From Cognatishimia sp. SS12 (GTDB taxonomy: Bacteria; Pseudomonadota; Alphaproteobacteria; Rhodobacterales; Rhodobacteraceae), in NCBI RefSeq assembly GCF_028369055.1, contig NZ_JAQNCZ010000001.1:372001-436000 (forward strand): a stretch of DNA of 64,000 nt, in the 5' to 3' direction. The translations under genes and the position numbers were made by a program. Below the pieces are notes generated by a model. It saw only the letters and a program-made list of their open reading frames with translations, had not been told where the DNA came from and did not search any database. Positions 55,981-64,000 of the stretch are shown here, piece after piece (positions within the stretch are counted from its first letter, which is position 1; each line of letters begins with the position of its first letter).

Positions 55981-57093
55981 ATGGAAACCGTCCATGTTGG
56001 CCTCGGCGCACGCGCCTATGATATCCACATTGGCCCCGGCCTGCTGGCCCGCGCCGGGGATTTGATCAGCGCTGTCAGCCCGCGCAAGCGTATGATGATT
56101 GTGACCGAAGAAAACGTTGCCCCGCTGCATCTTAAGGCGCTGCAAGACGGGCTAGCGCATGCCGGGATCACAAGCGAGGCGCTGGTCTTGCCGGCGGGGG
56201 AAAGCACCAAGAGCTGGCGCTATTACCAAGAGGTCAGCGAATGGCTTCTGTCCCAAAAAGTCGAGCGCAAAGATCTGGTGATCGCGCTTGGTGGCGGGGT
56301 CATCGGGGATCTGACCGGCTTTGCCGCCGCCACGCTGCGGCGTGGGGTCGGGTTTGTGCAGGTTCCGACATCGCTGCTGGCACAGGTGGATAGTTCGGTT
56401 GGCGGCAAGACCGGCATCAACGCGCCGCAGGGCAAAAACCTGATAGGTGCGTTTCATCAGCCGACATTGGTGCTGGCCGATACCGAGGTGCTGGGCACCA
56501 TGACCGTGCGTGATCTGCTGTCTGGATATGGCGAGGTGGTCAAATACGGGCTGCTAGGCGATGCGGCGTTTTTTGACTGGTTGGAACAGCAGGGTCCGAA
56601 ATTGGCGGCGGGCGATATGGGCGCGCGTATCGCTGCGGTCAAACGGTCGTGCGAAATGAAGGCCGATATCGTGATCCGCGACGAGACGGAACAAGGCGAT
56701 CGCGCATTGCTCAATCTGGGTCATACTTTCTGTCATGCGCTTGAGGCGGCGACCGGATATGGCGACCGGCTGCTACATGGCGAAGGGGTGGCGATTGGCT
56801 GCGCGCTGGCGTTTGAGCTGTCGGCGCGCCTTGGGCTGTGCAGTCAGGAAGATCCCAGCCGCGTGCGCGCGCACCTGAGGGCGATGGGCATGAAGACTGA
56901 CCTCAGCGATATCGACGGCGATTTGCCATCGGCCGAAGCGCTGGTGGAGTTGATGGGGCAAGACAAGAAGGTGGTTGATGGCCAGCTGCGGTTTATTCTG
57001 GCGCGGGGCATTGGCGAGGCCTTCGTGACGGCGGATGTGCCAAAGGATGCGGTGCTGAAACTCTTGTCTGACGCGCTGGCGGCGCGGACCTAA
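55981..57093 (+). CDS. aroB: 3-dehydroquinate synthase
   Basis: The 370-residue enzyme converts DAHP to 3-dehydroquinate. It has the NAD-binding GGGVIGDLTGFAA near residue 101, PTSLLAQVDSSVGGKTGIN near residue 122, the zinc ligands in RALLNLGHTFCHALE and HGEGVAIG. It is two bases after aroK. Confidence 0.97.
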   Translation: METVHVGLGARAYDIHIGPGLLARAGDLISAVSPRKRMMIVTEENVAPLHLKALQDGLAHAGITSEALVLPAGESTKSWRYYQEVSEWLLSQKVERKDLVIALGGGVIGDLTGFAAATLRRGVGFVQVPTSLLAQVDSSVGGKTGINAPQGKNLIGAFHQPTLVLADTEVLGTMTVRDLLSGYGEVVKYGLLGDAAFFDWLEQQGPKLAAGDMGARIAAVKRSCEMKADIVIRDETEQGDRALLNLGHTFCHALEAATGYGDRLLHGEGVAIGCALAFELSARLGLCSQEDPSRVRAHLRAMGMKTDLSDIDGDLPSAEALVELMGQDKKVVDGQLRFILARGIGEAFVTADVPKDAVLKLLSDALAART

Positions 57094-57112
57094 ACCGCGC
57101 TGCGAGCCTGGG

Positions 57113-57883
57113 TTATGCCCCCGGTTTGCGGGCGGCATACCCCATGCTCAGCTGGTGCGCGAGCCTCGCGCTGGCCAGTGGGATTGCCGAAATATCGATC
57201 AATCCACCTTGGGTGAAGAGCGCTTTGGCACGGCTTTCGCTGATGCGCTGCGTGCGCCAGAGCAATTGGATCACAGCGCCAAGCGCGGTCGGTCGGGTGA
57301 TGGCGCTGATGACAAGCCCGCCGGGGCGCAGCACGCGGGCAATTTCTGCCATGCCCAAATGCGGGTTGAGCATATGCTCAAGCACATGTCCCAACAGCAC
57401 CACATCGCAGCTTTCATCCGCCAGGGGCAAGGCCAATAGGCTGCCCTCAATCACGGTGGCGTGCACACCAAGCGCGTCAAGATTGCGCTGTGCCTGCCCA
57501 AGCATCGCGGGGGAAATATCGACCCCGGTCAGATGCACGGGCGTGTGGTGATACTGGCAAAAGGCCCCGGCCAAAGCGCCGGTGCCGATGCCAATGTCAA
57601 CCACATGTGGTTTGGGCGTGGTCAAAGCATAGCGCGGTTGCGCCGCAACACTTTGGATCAGCGCCGCATAGGCCGCGCCAAAGCCAAGCCTGTCAATTTT
57701 GCGCGCCCATTTATGCGACAGCGCGTCATACTGTGTCGAGAGCTGCGCCGCGTCATATTCTTCGCGTCCGACGCTGATGTGCCAACTGCCAAGACGCTTT
57801 GAAAACAGTGGCAAAATTCGCGGCGCACGGGCGGTTTTCTGATCGGTCTGCAAAGCGCTGAGCAAAAGCGGCGCGTCAGTCAT
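57113..57883 (-). CDS. Class I SAM-dependent methyltransferase
   Basis: The 256-residue product has the Rossmann-like SAM motif VVDIGIGTGALAG near residue 93, VDISPAMLGQAQ in motif II and VVLLGHVLEHM in motif IV. It matches the small-molecule methyltransferase group (Methyltransf_25/11). I chose MTDAPLLLSALQTD at 57883, which overlaps the upstream membrane gene by eight bases. Substrate unknown. Confidence 0.87.
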   Translation of the reverse strand: MTDAPLLLSALQTDQKTARAPRILPLFSKRLGSWHISVGREEYDAAQLSTQYDALSHKWARKIDRLGFGAAYAALIQSVAAQPRYALTTPKPHVVDIGIGTGALAGAFCQYHHTPVHLTGVDISPAMLGQAQRNLDALGVHATVIEGSLLALPLADESCDVVLLGHVLEHMLNPHLGMAEIARVLRPGGLVISAITRPTALGAVIQLLWRTQRISESRAKALFTQGGLIDISAIPLASARLAHQLSMGYAARKPGA

Positions 57884-58295
57884 TTTGTGCCCCGCTTTGC
57901 GCCTGTTCCGTGATCGGCCAGCGCAGCGCCAGCACAAAAATGACCGCAAGTGTCACAAGAACCACCACCGCAAAAAAGATGTCATCCGGATCGTTGGGCA
58001 CGCCCAGAAAAAGGCCCGCGCCTGCCACGGGGGCGGCACCAAGATTTAGCCGCCGGGCCCAGCGTGGCAGGGCCAGAACCGACAGCACGAAGGCAAGCAG
58101 CAGGATCTCAACCGCAAGGGCCCCCATGAGCAACACGCTCTCGGTGACTGGATTGCCATTGACGTGACCTGTCAGAATTTCTTCGACATTAGCGGCAATG
58201 GTTAATTCGTGAATGTCACGAAAGAGAATATTGAGAATGGCAAAGAGCCAGAGCATCGCAAGCATCTGGCCACGGTTCGGGGCAGGGTGAGACAT
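57876..58295 (-). CDS. Four-span membrane protein (DUF6326-like)
   Basis: The 139-residue product has four membrane spans and a pattern with LWLFAILNILFRDIHEL near residue 16, which resembles small DUF6326 proteins. It is upstream of the methyltransferase gene with an eight-base overlap. It is divergent from a LysR gene that may control the pair. Function unknown. Confidence 0.78.
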   Translation of the reverse strand: MSHPAPNRGQMLAMLWLFAILNILFRDIHELTIAANVEEILTGHVNGNPVTESVLLMGALAVEILLLAFVLSVLALPRWARRLNLGAAPVAGAGLFLGVPNDPDDIFFAVVVLVTLAVIFVLALRWPITEQAQSGAQND

Positions 58296-58344
58296 CGGTA
58301 GATCCTTTTTGCGACATCTTCACCTCTGTGAAATTTGAATGGAA

Positions 58345-58372
58345 TTGACGAAAATCTTGGGTCTTGTATACG
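58345..58372 (+). promoter_or_regulatory. Strong sigma-70 promoter of the LysR gene, leaderless
   Basis: TTGACG (58345-58350) and TATACG (58367-58372) are 16 bases apart. The predicted start falls within a few bases of the ATG at 58380, so the mRNA would have almost no 5' leader. Confidence 0.6.
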
Positions 58373-58379
58373 CAAATAG

Positions 58380-59297
58380 ATGAACTGGGATGCTGTAGAT
58401 TTTGACTGGAACCATATCCGCGCCTTTCTGGCGACGGTGGAGCATGGGTCATTGTCGGGCGCGGCCCGGGCGCTGCGGCAAACTCAGCCGACACTCAGCC
58501 GGCAGATTTCGGCCTTGGAAGACACGCTGCAAGTCACCCTGTTTGAACGCGGCACACGTATCATGCAATTGACCGAGGCGGGCCGTCAGCTCTTGCCGCA
58601 GGTGCGGCATATGGCAGAGGCCGCCACACAGATTTCGCGTGTCGCCACGGGGCAGAACCAGACTGTCGAAGGGCTTGTGCGCATCACCTGCAGCGATGCA
58701 ATGGCGGCCTTTGCCTTGCCATCGGTGCTGGTTGAAATGCAGGCGGTGAACCCCGGCATCCGGATCGAATTGATTGCCGCCAATGATCTGAAAAGCCTTT
58801 CGCGGCGGGATGCTGATATTGCGCTGCGTCATGTGCGCCCCGACGAACCTGACCTGATTGCCAAGCGCATTGGCGACATCACCGTGTCTCTCTTTGCCTC
58901 TGAAAGCTACATGCGCCGGCTTGGTCCGGTCAGCAGCCCCGCCGATCTGAGCCGCGCGCAGTTTATTGGCTATGAATCACCTGAAAGGCTCATCCCGCAA
59001 CTGGCCGCTTTGGGGATCGCGGTGAATGCAAAGAGTTTTGCCATCACCTCCTCCACCGGCAGCGCCATGTACGAATTGGCCCGCGCCGGGGCGGGTATTG
59101 CCATCTTGCCCGAAAGCGTCGCCGAGGGCCGCTTGGCTCTCACGCGCGTATTGCCGGACCTGCCGAGTTTTGCTGTGCCCACGTGGCTTGTCACACACCG
59201 GGAAATCAAAACCAGCCGCCGCATCCGCCTGACCTTTGACTATCTGGTGTCCGCCCTGACAGAAGATGGCTGGAAATCACTGGTTGCGAAATTCTGA
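58380..59297 (+). CDS. LysR-family transcriptional regulator
   Basis: The 305-residue product has the LysR helix-turn-helix (LATVEHGSLSGAARALRQTQPTLSRQISALEDTL) and a substrate-binding domain with VRITCSDAMAAFALPSVL. It is divergent from the DUF6326-like and methyltransferase genes, which are its likely targets. A strong promoter places transcription start at the ATG. Effector unknown. Confidence 0.92.
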   Translation: MNWDAVDFDWNHIRAFLATVEHGSLSGAARALRQTQPTLSRQISALEDTLQVTLFERGTRIMQLTEAGRQLLPQVRHMAEAATQISRVATGQNQTVEGLVRITCSDAMAAFALPSVLVEMQAVNPGIRIELIAANDLKSLSRRDADIALRHVRPDEPDLIAKRIGDITVSLFASESYMRRLGPVSSPADLSRAQFIGYESPERLIPQLAALGIAVNAKSFAITSSTGSAMYELARAGAGIAILPESVAEGRLALTRVLPDLPSFAVPTWLVTHREIKTSRRIRLTFDYLVSALTEDGWKSLVAKF

Positions 59298-59321
59298 TGC
59301 AGTCATGATACGCTACAAAAA

Positions 59322-59347
59322 CAAAGCCCCGCGATTGCGGGGCTTTG
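59322..59347. terminator. Terminator between lysR and ssb
   Basis: CAAAGCCCCGC and GCGGGGCTTTG form a perfect 11-bp stem with a 4-base loop. A-rich sequence on one side and T-rich on the other let it serve both the lysR and the convergent ssb transcript. Confidence 0.85.
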
Positions 59348-59351
59348 AAAT

Positions 59352-59876
59352 TTAGAACGGGATTTCGTCATCCAGATCGCGCGAGGGGGCGCTGCTTTGA
59401 CCGCCGCCGAAGCCACCGCCGCCACCTTGCTGGCCGCTGTCATAGCCGCCTTGACCACCGCCACCGTAGCTGCCGCCCTGGCCGCCACGGTAGCCGCCGC
59501 CACCGCCTTGGCCGCCGCCTTCGCCGCGCCCGTCGAGCATGGTCAATGTGCTGCCAAAGCCTTGCAGCACCACTTCGGTGCTGTAACGGTCCTGACCGGA
59601 TTGGTCCTGCCATTTGCGGGTTTGCAGCTGGCCCTCGATATAGACTTTGGAGCCCTTGCGCAGAAATTGCTCACAGACGCGCACCAGCCCCTCGCTGAAC
59701 ACCGCAACCGAATGCCATTCGGTTTTTTCGCGACGTTCGCCAGTGTTGCGGTCTTTCCAGGTTTCCGAAGTGGCAATGCGCAGGTTGCAGACCTTGCCGC
59801 CATTCTGGAAGGAACGCACTTCTGGATCACGCCCCAGATTACCAATCAGCATTACTTTGTTCAGTGATCCGGCCAT
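59352..59876 (-). CDS. ssb: Single-stranded DNA-binding protein
   Basis: The 174-residue product has the OB fold ([20 protein letters not shown] to [14 protein letters not shown]), a Gly-Tyr-rich linker of about 50 residues and the acidic C-terminal tip DDEIPF that recruits replication and repair proteins. I chose [12 protein letters not shown] at 59876; the frame upstream is not conserved. It is a housekeeping gene. Confidence 0.97.
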   Translation of the reverse strand: MAGSLNKVMLIGNLGRDPEVRSFQNGGKVCNLRIATSETWKDRNTGERREKTEWHSVAVFSEGLVRVCEQFLRKGSKVYIEGQLQTRKWQDQSGQDRYSTEVVLQGFGSTLTMLDGRGEGGGQGGGGGYRGGQGGSYGGGGQGGYDSGQQGGGGGFGGGQSSAPSRDLDDEIPF

Positions 59877-60064
59877 AGAGCTCTTCCCCGTGAATCGTGT
59901 TTCAAAATCGCGTCCACATACACCACCCCAAAGAAAGGAAGGCCAGCAGAAACTTGCGTACGCTGACAGAGTGAAACGCAAAGGCTTTAAAAATCAAGAA
60001 ACAACGTTATATTCGCGTGAATTCTGCGCAGGTGCCTGCGCGGTATCGTGAAGGGACAGTGACT

Positions 60065-60673
60065 ATGCGACTGGGGTTTGCCGTTCTTATGGCAGGCGCA
60101 CTTGGCCTGACCAGCGCCATGCTGGGCACCGCTGTGGGTGCCGGTGATATCATCGGCAGCAAGTCCCGCACCAGCCTTTTCAAAAGCCAGACCAGCGTCT
60201 TGGATACCCGCGCTGCGGCGCAGTACAAAAACTCCGTTCGGCTGCAACCCGCCAATGTGGTGACGCCAACAAAATGGGGCAGCACCCAGCCCTATAAGGG
60301 CAAGTACCGCGGACCATATATTGATCTCGCCCGCAGTGCGGCGCTGCGCCACAACGTGCCGGTCGACCTGTTCCTGCGCCTTGTGCAGCAGGAAAGCGGC
60401 TGGAATGCCCGTGCCCGGTCCCACAAAGGGGCAATGGGCCTGGCGCAGCTGATGCCTGGCACTGCGCGGCTGCTGGGGGTGGATGCGAATGATCCGGCGC
60501 AGAACCTGGAAGGGGGCGCGCGTTATTTGGCAGAACAATATCGCGAATTCCGGTCCTGGCGACTGGCGCTCGCCGCTTATAATGCGGGGCCGCAAGCGGT
60601 GCGCAAATATGGCGGCGTTCCGCCTTATCGCGAAACGCAGAACTACGTAAAAATTATCTGGGGTAGTGGCTAA
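60065..60673 (+). CDS. Lytic transglycosylase (SLT domain)
   Basis: The 202-residue product has a signal peptide ([20 protein letters not shown]) and a C-terminal SLT domain: catalytic Glu in [12 protein letters not shown] near residue 104, [13 protein letters not shown] and [12 protein letters not shown]. It cleaves peptidoglycan between MurNAc and GlcNAc. I chose the ATG at 60065 (MRLGFAV). Its stop overlaps that of the convergent AraC gene by three bases. Confidence 0.93.
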   Translation: MRLGFAVLMAGALGLTSAMLGTAVGAGDIIGSKSRTSLFKSQTSVLDTRAAAQYKNSVRLQPANVVTPTKWGSTQPYKGKYRGPYIDLARSAALRHNVPVDLFLRLVQQESGWNARARSHKGAMGLAQLMPGTARLLGVDANDPAQNLEGGARYLAEQYREFRSWRLALAAYNAGPQAVRKYGGVPPYRETQNYVKIIWGSG

Positions 60674-61473
60674 ACCGGCTGCAAGGCCTTGGATTTACGT
60701 CGAATTTCTGTAGGCGTGGCCTTGCAATGCTGCTGCATGAACCGCGTGAAATAGGCCGGGCTCGCAAACCCGAGCGTTTCTGAAATCTGTTTGAAGGATG
60801 TCTGTTCGCGTTGCAGTTTTTTGCGCGCGGCGACGGTGAGGCATTGCGTCAGAATTTGCGCCGCGGTCAGCCCAGAGGATTGCTTGCACACCCGCGTCAG
60901 ATGCGTGGGGGTGACGCCAAGTTTAGCGGCGAGATCCGCCATGGAGGCCCCGCTGTCATATTCTTGCGCAGCCAAGGCTGAAAACCGCGTCATCAGCCGC
61001 ACAGAGGCGCTGGGTTTCTTGGCGGCGGGCAGGAGCGCCAGTTGCCGTTTCAGCCAGATCGCAATCAACCCGGCCTGCGCGCAGAGCGCATCTTCGAAAA
61101 ATGGGCGGGACTGCTGCTGCTCGCGGCTCATGTCATCCAAAAGGCCGGTCAACTCGGCCTGCAAAAGCCCGTCCTGAATGCGCAGCTGCTGCGGCATCTG
61201 CGGAAATTCGGCCAGCGCAGGGGCCGCGCCGGCAGGGATGCGCACGACCTGACCAAGGCTATGGCGCCCCAGATCAATGGACCAGATGTGCCCGGCTGGT
61301 ACAAATATGGCGTTATGCGTGCCAAAGCCGCGCCTTTGCCCATCCAGGGTCAGCACCCCCTGACCACGGGTGATCCACAAAAGAAGGTGATCTTCTTCAA
61401 CATGCATCAGCTGCAGCGCGGCCGGGTCATTGGCGCTGAGCTGCGCCAGGGTGCGAATGGTGATTTGTGACAT
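60670..61473 (-). CDS. AraC-family transcriptional regulator
   Basis: The 267-residue product has an N-terminal cupin-like effector domain with [20 protein letters not shown] and a C-terminal double helix-turn-helix ([22 protein letters not shown] and [30 protein letters not shown]). I chose [13 protein letters not shown] at 61473. Target and effector unknown; no catabolic operon is adjacent. Confidence 0.92.
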   Translation of the reverse strand: MSQITIRTLAQLSANDPAALQLMHVEEDHLLLWITRGQGVLTLDGQRRGFGTHNAIFVPAGHIWSIDLGRHSLGQVVRIPAGAAPALAEFPQMPQQLRIQDGLLQAELTGLLDDMSREQQQSRPFFEDALCAQAGLIAIWLKRQLALLPAAKKPSASVRLMTRFSALAAQEYDSGASMADLAAKLGVTPTHLTRVCKQSSGLTAAQILTQCLTVAARKKLQREQTSFKQISETLGFASPAYFTRFMQQHCKATPTEIRRKSKALQPV

Positions 61474-61598
61474 GGTCAGGTGTTCAGTATTTGCGTTGGT
61501 GCGATGAATACAAGATTCGGCCCGCATGCCTAGGGTGGCGCGGCAAAAATGTCCGAAAAACGTCATTATGGGCGAATTATCGCGCGTTGGCGGCCCGC

Positions 61599-62471
61599 TT
61601 AGGGGGCAATCGGGGTCCAGTCTTTCATGCGCGCGCGAAACCAGGTGCGCTGACGTTTGGCATATTGCCGCGTGGCGATGGTGGCGCGTTCGCGCGCCTC
61701 ATCCAGCGTGATTTCTCCGCGCAGATAGGCGATCAGCTCAGGCGCTCCAATGGCTTTGGAGCTGGCCAGCGCCGGGTTCCAATCGGGCAGGTTCGCTTCG
61801 GCCTCCTCCAGCGCGCCACTGCTGAGCATGAGGTCAAAGCGCCGCGCGATCCGCGCGTTCAACCATTGCTTGTCGACATCAAAAACAAAAGCGGCCGCCT
61901 TATCACGCGGCAGCAACGGGGCGGGCGTTTCATCCTGCCATTGCCAAATCGGCTTGCCCGTCGCGGCGAGTACTTCCCAGGCGCGCTGCACGCGCATGGG
62001 GTTTTGCACATCTATCCGCGCGCGGGTTTCGGCATCGAGCTCGGCCAGAAGCGCGCCAATCCCGTCGCGCGCGACGATCGCATTGGCCTTGTCGCGCAGC
62101 GCCTCGGGTGTGGCGGGGATCTCGGCCAACCCGGCGGTCAACGCCGTGAAATTGAGCCCGGTGCCGCCAACAATGATCGGGCGCTGCGTGCCACTTAGAA
62201 AGGGCGCAACCTCGCGGAGCCAATGCCCCGTTGAATACGGCGCGGTCTTGCTGACATGGCCATAAAGCGCATGTGGCGCCGTGGCCTCATCCTCAGCTGA
62301 GGGTCGCGCGGAGAGCACACGCCAGTTGTCATAAACCTGCAGGGCATCGGCATTGACAATCACGCCGCCCTGACGCGCGGCAATCTCCAGCGCAAGGGCG
62401 CTCTTTCCGCTGGCAGTGGGCCCCGCGATCAGCACCGGTGCCTCAGGAGATAGCAAATCAAAGTTGATCAA
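61599..62471 (-). CDS. miaA: tRNA dimethylallyltransferase
   Basis: MiaA adds dimethylallyl to A37 of tRNAs reading UNN codons. The 290-residue product has the P-loop [12 protein letters not shown] near residue 17, the DALQVYDN region near residue 41, GGTGLNF near residue 101 and a C-terminal [14 protein letters not shown]. It is divergent from pyrH. The tRNA-Leu(CAA) in this window is a predicted substrate by anticodon type. Confidence 0.95.
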   Translation of the reverse strand: MINFDLLSPEAPVLIAGPTASGKSALALEIAARQGGVIVNADALQVYDNWRVLSARPSAEDEATAPHALYGHVSKTAPYSTGHWLREVAPFLSGTQRPIIVGGTGLNFTALTAGLAEIPATPEALRDKANAIVARDGIGALLAELDAETRARIDVQNPMRVQRAWEVLAATGKPIWQWQDETPAPLLPRDKAAAFVFDVDKQWLNARIARRFDLMLSSGALEEAEANLPDWNPALASSKAIGAPELIAYLRGEITLDEARERATIATRQYAKRQRTWFRARMKDWTPIAP

Positions 62472-62589
62472 AGCGGAAATCCATTTTTTTCAGCGATCTG
62501 GCCATTTGACCGGAGATCACGCATTGAACCTGAAGGCGTTTTCAGACATCTTGCGCGCAACTTACAATCCTGTGCCGACGGAGTGCAAC

Positions 62590-63321
62590 ATGACCGTGTC
62601 ATCCCCCGAAAATCAGACCAAATACAAGCGCGTCATGCTAAAAATTTCTGGCGAAGCGCTGATGGGGGATCAGGGCTTTGGCCTGCATCCGCCGACCGTG
62701 CAGCGCATTGCCGAAGAGGTAAAGTCGGTACATGAGATGGGCGTTGAAATCTGCATGGTCATCGGCGGCGGCAATATCTTCCGCGGCCTTTCCGGCTCAG
62801 CGCAGGGTATGGAACGCACGACTGCTGACTATATGGGGATGCTGGCGACGGTGATGAATGCCCTGGCCATGCAATCGGCGCTGGAAAGCCTGGGGGTCTT
62901 TACCCGCGTGATTTCTGCGATCCCGATGGATCAGGTCTGCGAGCCCTATATTCGCCGCCGCGCGGTGCGCCACCTTGAAAAGAAGCGGGTCTGCATCTTT
63001 GCTGCCGGCACCGGCAACCCTTATTTCACCACCGACACCGCCGCGACGCTGCGCGCCAATGAAATGGCATGCGAGGCGATCTTTAAAGGCACCAAGGTGG
63101 ATGGCGTCTATGACAAAGACCCGGTCAAACATGACGATGCGGTCCGTTACGATCACGTCAGCTATGATGATGTACTGGCCAAACGCCTGGGCGTGATGGA
63201 CGCAAGCGCCATTGCCTTGGCGCGCGACAACAACTTGCCGATCATCGTCTTTTCGCTGGATGAACCCGGTGGCTTCCGCGGCATTCTCGCGGGCAAAGGC
63301 ACCTATACCAAAGTACTCTGA
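62590..63321 (+). CDS. pyrH: UMP kinase
   Basis: PyrH phosphorylates UMP to UDP in pyrimidine synthesis. The 243-residue product of the amino acid kinase fold has [27 protein letters not shown] near residue 58, [18 protein letters not shown] near residue 140 and [12 protein letters not shown] chose [12 protein letters not shown] at 62590. It is followed by frr 150 bases later, the common pyrH-frr order; the tsf gene is not in front of it here. Confidence 0.96.
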   Translation: MTVSSPENQTKYKRVMLKISGEALMGDQGFGLHPPTVQRIAEEVKSVHEMGVEICMVIGGGNIFRGLSGSAQGMERTTADYMGMLATVMNALAMQSALESLGVFTRVISAIPMDQVCEPYIRRRAVRHLEKKRVCIFAAGTGNPYFTTDTAATLRANEMACEAIFKGTKVDGVYDKDPVKHDDAVRYDHVSYDDVLAKRLGVMDASAIALARDNNLPIIVFSLDEPGGFRGILAGKGTYTKVL

Positions 63322-63334
63322 CACATGATCAACG

Positions 63335-63357
63335 TGGGGCAGGCGCGCCTTGCCCCA
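63335..63357. promoter_or_regulatory. Hairpin in the pyrH-frr gap
   Basis: TGGGGCA and TGCCCCA flank a GC palindrome, so an extended stem can form. There is no T tract, so it is probably an RNA structural element between the two genes and not a terminator. Confidence 0.4.
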
Positions 63358-63471
63358 TGATGGCCCGACCGTGATTGCTGAGGCGGGCATAACGACAGTT
63401 GTTATCCAAAGGCAAAAGGCGGTATACCCAAATAAAAATTGGGTGCGCCCCGTAACGCAGGACCAAAAGCT

Positions 63472-64000
63472 ATGGCAGACAAAGAATTTGAGCTTGATAC
63501 CGATGATCTGACCCGCCGCATGGAAGGCGCGATGGCCAATCTGAAAACAGAATTTGCGTCATTGCGCACCGGCCGGGCCTCGGCCAGCATGTTGGAACCA
63601 GTGCAAGTGGATGCCTATGGCTCGATGACACCGATCAACCAGGTTGGCACCGTGAACGTGCCGGAGCCACGCATGGTGACGATCAATGTCTGGGACAAAG
63701 GTCTTGTTGGCAAAGTCGAAAAGGCGATCCGCGAGTCGGGCCTGGGTATCAACCCGCAGCTCAATGGCACCATCATCATGTTGCCAATCCCAGAGCTGAA
63801 CGAAGAGCGTCGCCGCGAGTTGGGTAAAGTGGCTGGTCAATACGCCGAAAGCGCCCGCGTGTCCGTGCGCAACGTGCGCCGCGATGGGATGGATCAGATC
63901 AAGAAAGCCAAAAACGACGGCATGTCCGAGGATGACCAGAAACTCTGGGAAGGCGAGATGCAGGAAATGACGGATTCCTACATCAAAAAGATCGACGACG
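63472..64000 (+). CDS. frr: Ribosome recycling factor (partial, runs off the window)
   Basis: RRF splits the post-termination ribosome with EF-G. The visible 176 residues include [33 protein letters not shown] and [23 protein letters not shown], diagnostic of the family, whose full length is about 187. An AGGACC site precedes the ATG. It is cut by the window's right end. Confidence 0.96.
   Translation, partial: MADKEFELDTDDLTRRMEGAMANLKTEFASLRTGRASASMLEPVQVDAYGSMTPINQVGTVNVPEPRMVTINVWDKGLVGKVEKAIRESGLGINPQLNGTIIMLPIPELNEERRRELGKVAGQYAESARVSVRNVRRDGMDQIKKAKNDGMSEDDQKLWEGEMQEMTDSYIKKIDD

Overview
The window reads as chromosomal DNA of a GC-rich alphaproteobacterium of the order Rhodobacterales, most likely the marine Roseobacter group. 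This is inferred from gene content: a nuo operon carrying extra small genes and followed by birA-coaX-rnj, several Hint-domain proteins, RTX repeats, TRAP transport and the xerD-aroK-aroB neighbourhood. I see no phage, insertion sequence, CRISPR array or rRNA operon. The window holds 66 protein genes, including two partial at the edges and two short ones (49 and 30 codons; the latter is doubtful), and one tRNA. No gap without a gene exceeds 300 bases.

Layout. 1-8866: the 3' part of the respiratory complex I operon (nuoG end, lipoprotein, nuoH, nuoI, a carboxymuconolactone-decarboxylase-like gene, nuoJ, nuoK, nuoL, nuoM, nuoN), closed by a strong terminator. 8962-12174: birA, coaX and RNase J. 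12250-19260 (minus): a DEAD-box helicase, two related glycosyltransferases, release factor 3 and a Hint-domain protein. 19393-25737: an atypical SDR, AlkC-type DNA glycosylase, sodium:solute symporter, an orphan ABC ATPase, a di-heme peroxidase and a Sel1-repeat protein. 25793-33479: a catabolic cluster with an SsuD-type flavin monooxygenase, aldo/keto reductase, flavin reductase and a complete TRAP transporter on the minus strand, divergent from a GntR regulator and a Gfo/Idh/MocA protein. 33529-39280: MFS transporter, AlkA, esterase, HNH nuclease, LysR, cupin, GST. 39377-42824: arginine/ornithine catabolism (OCD, CtlX-like, arginase, divergent Lrp-type regulator). 42828-46568: DsbB, a YqaA-type membrane protein, tRNA-Leu(CAA), amine oxidase, cupin, GST. 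46775-50492: two divergent Hint-domain proteins, one of them a large RTX-repeat protein. 50496-57093: CNNM/CorC-type protein, degenerate metallophosphoesterase, xerD with two envelope-protein genes upstream, aroK-aroB. 57113-64000: methyltransferase, LysR, SSB, lytic transglycosylase, AraC regulator, miaA, pyrH and the start of frr.

The most interesting unit is the 25.8-33.5 kb cluster. Its trio of SsuD-family monooxygenase, aldo/keto reductase and flavin reductase matches the enzyme set of the oxidative sulfoquinovose (sulfo-SMO) pathway. Here it is joined to a TRAP transporter and a Gfo/Idh/MocA protein that could act as an NAD-dependent glycosidase. The substrate is my inference; the gene families are clear from sequence.
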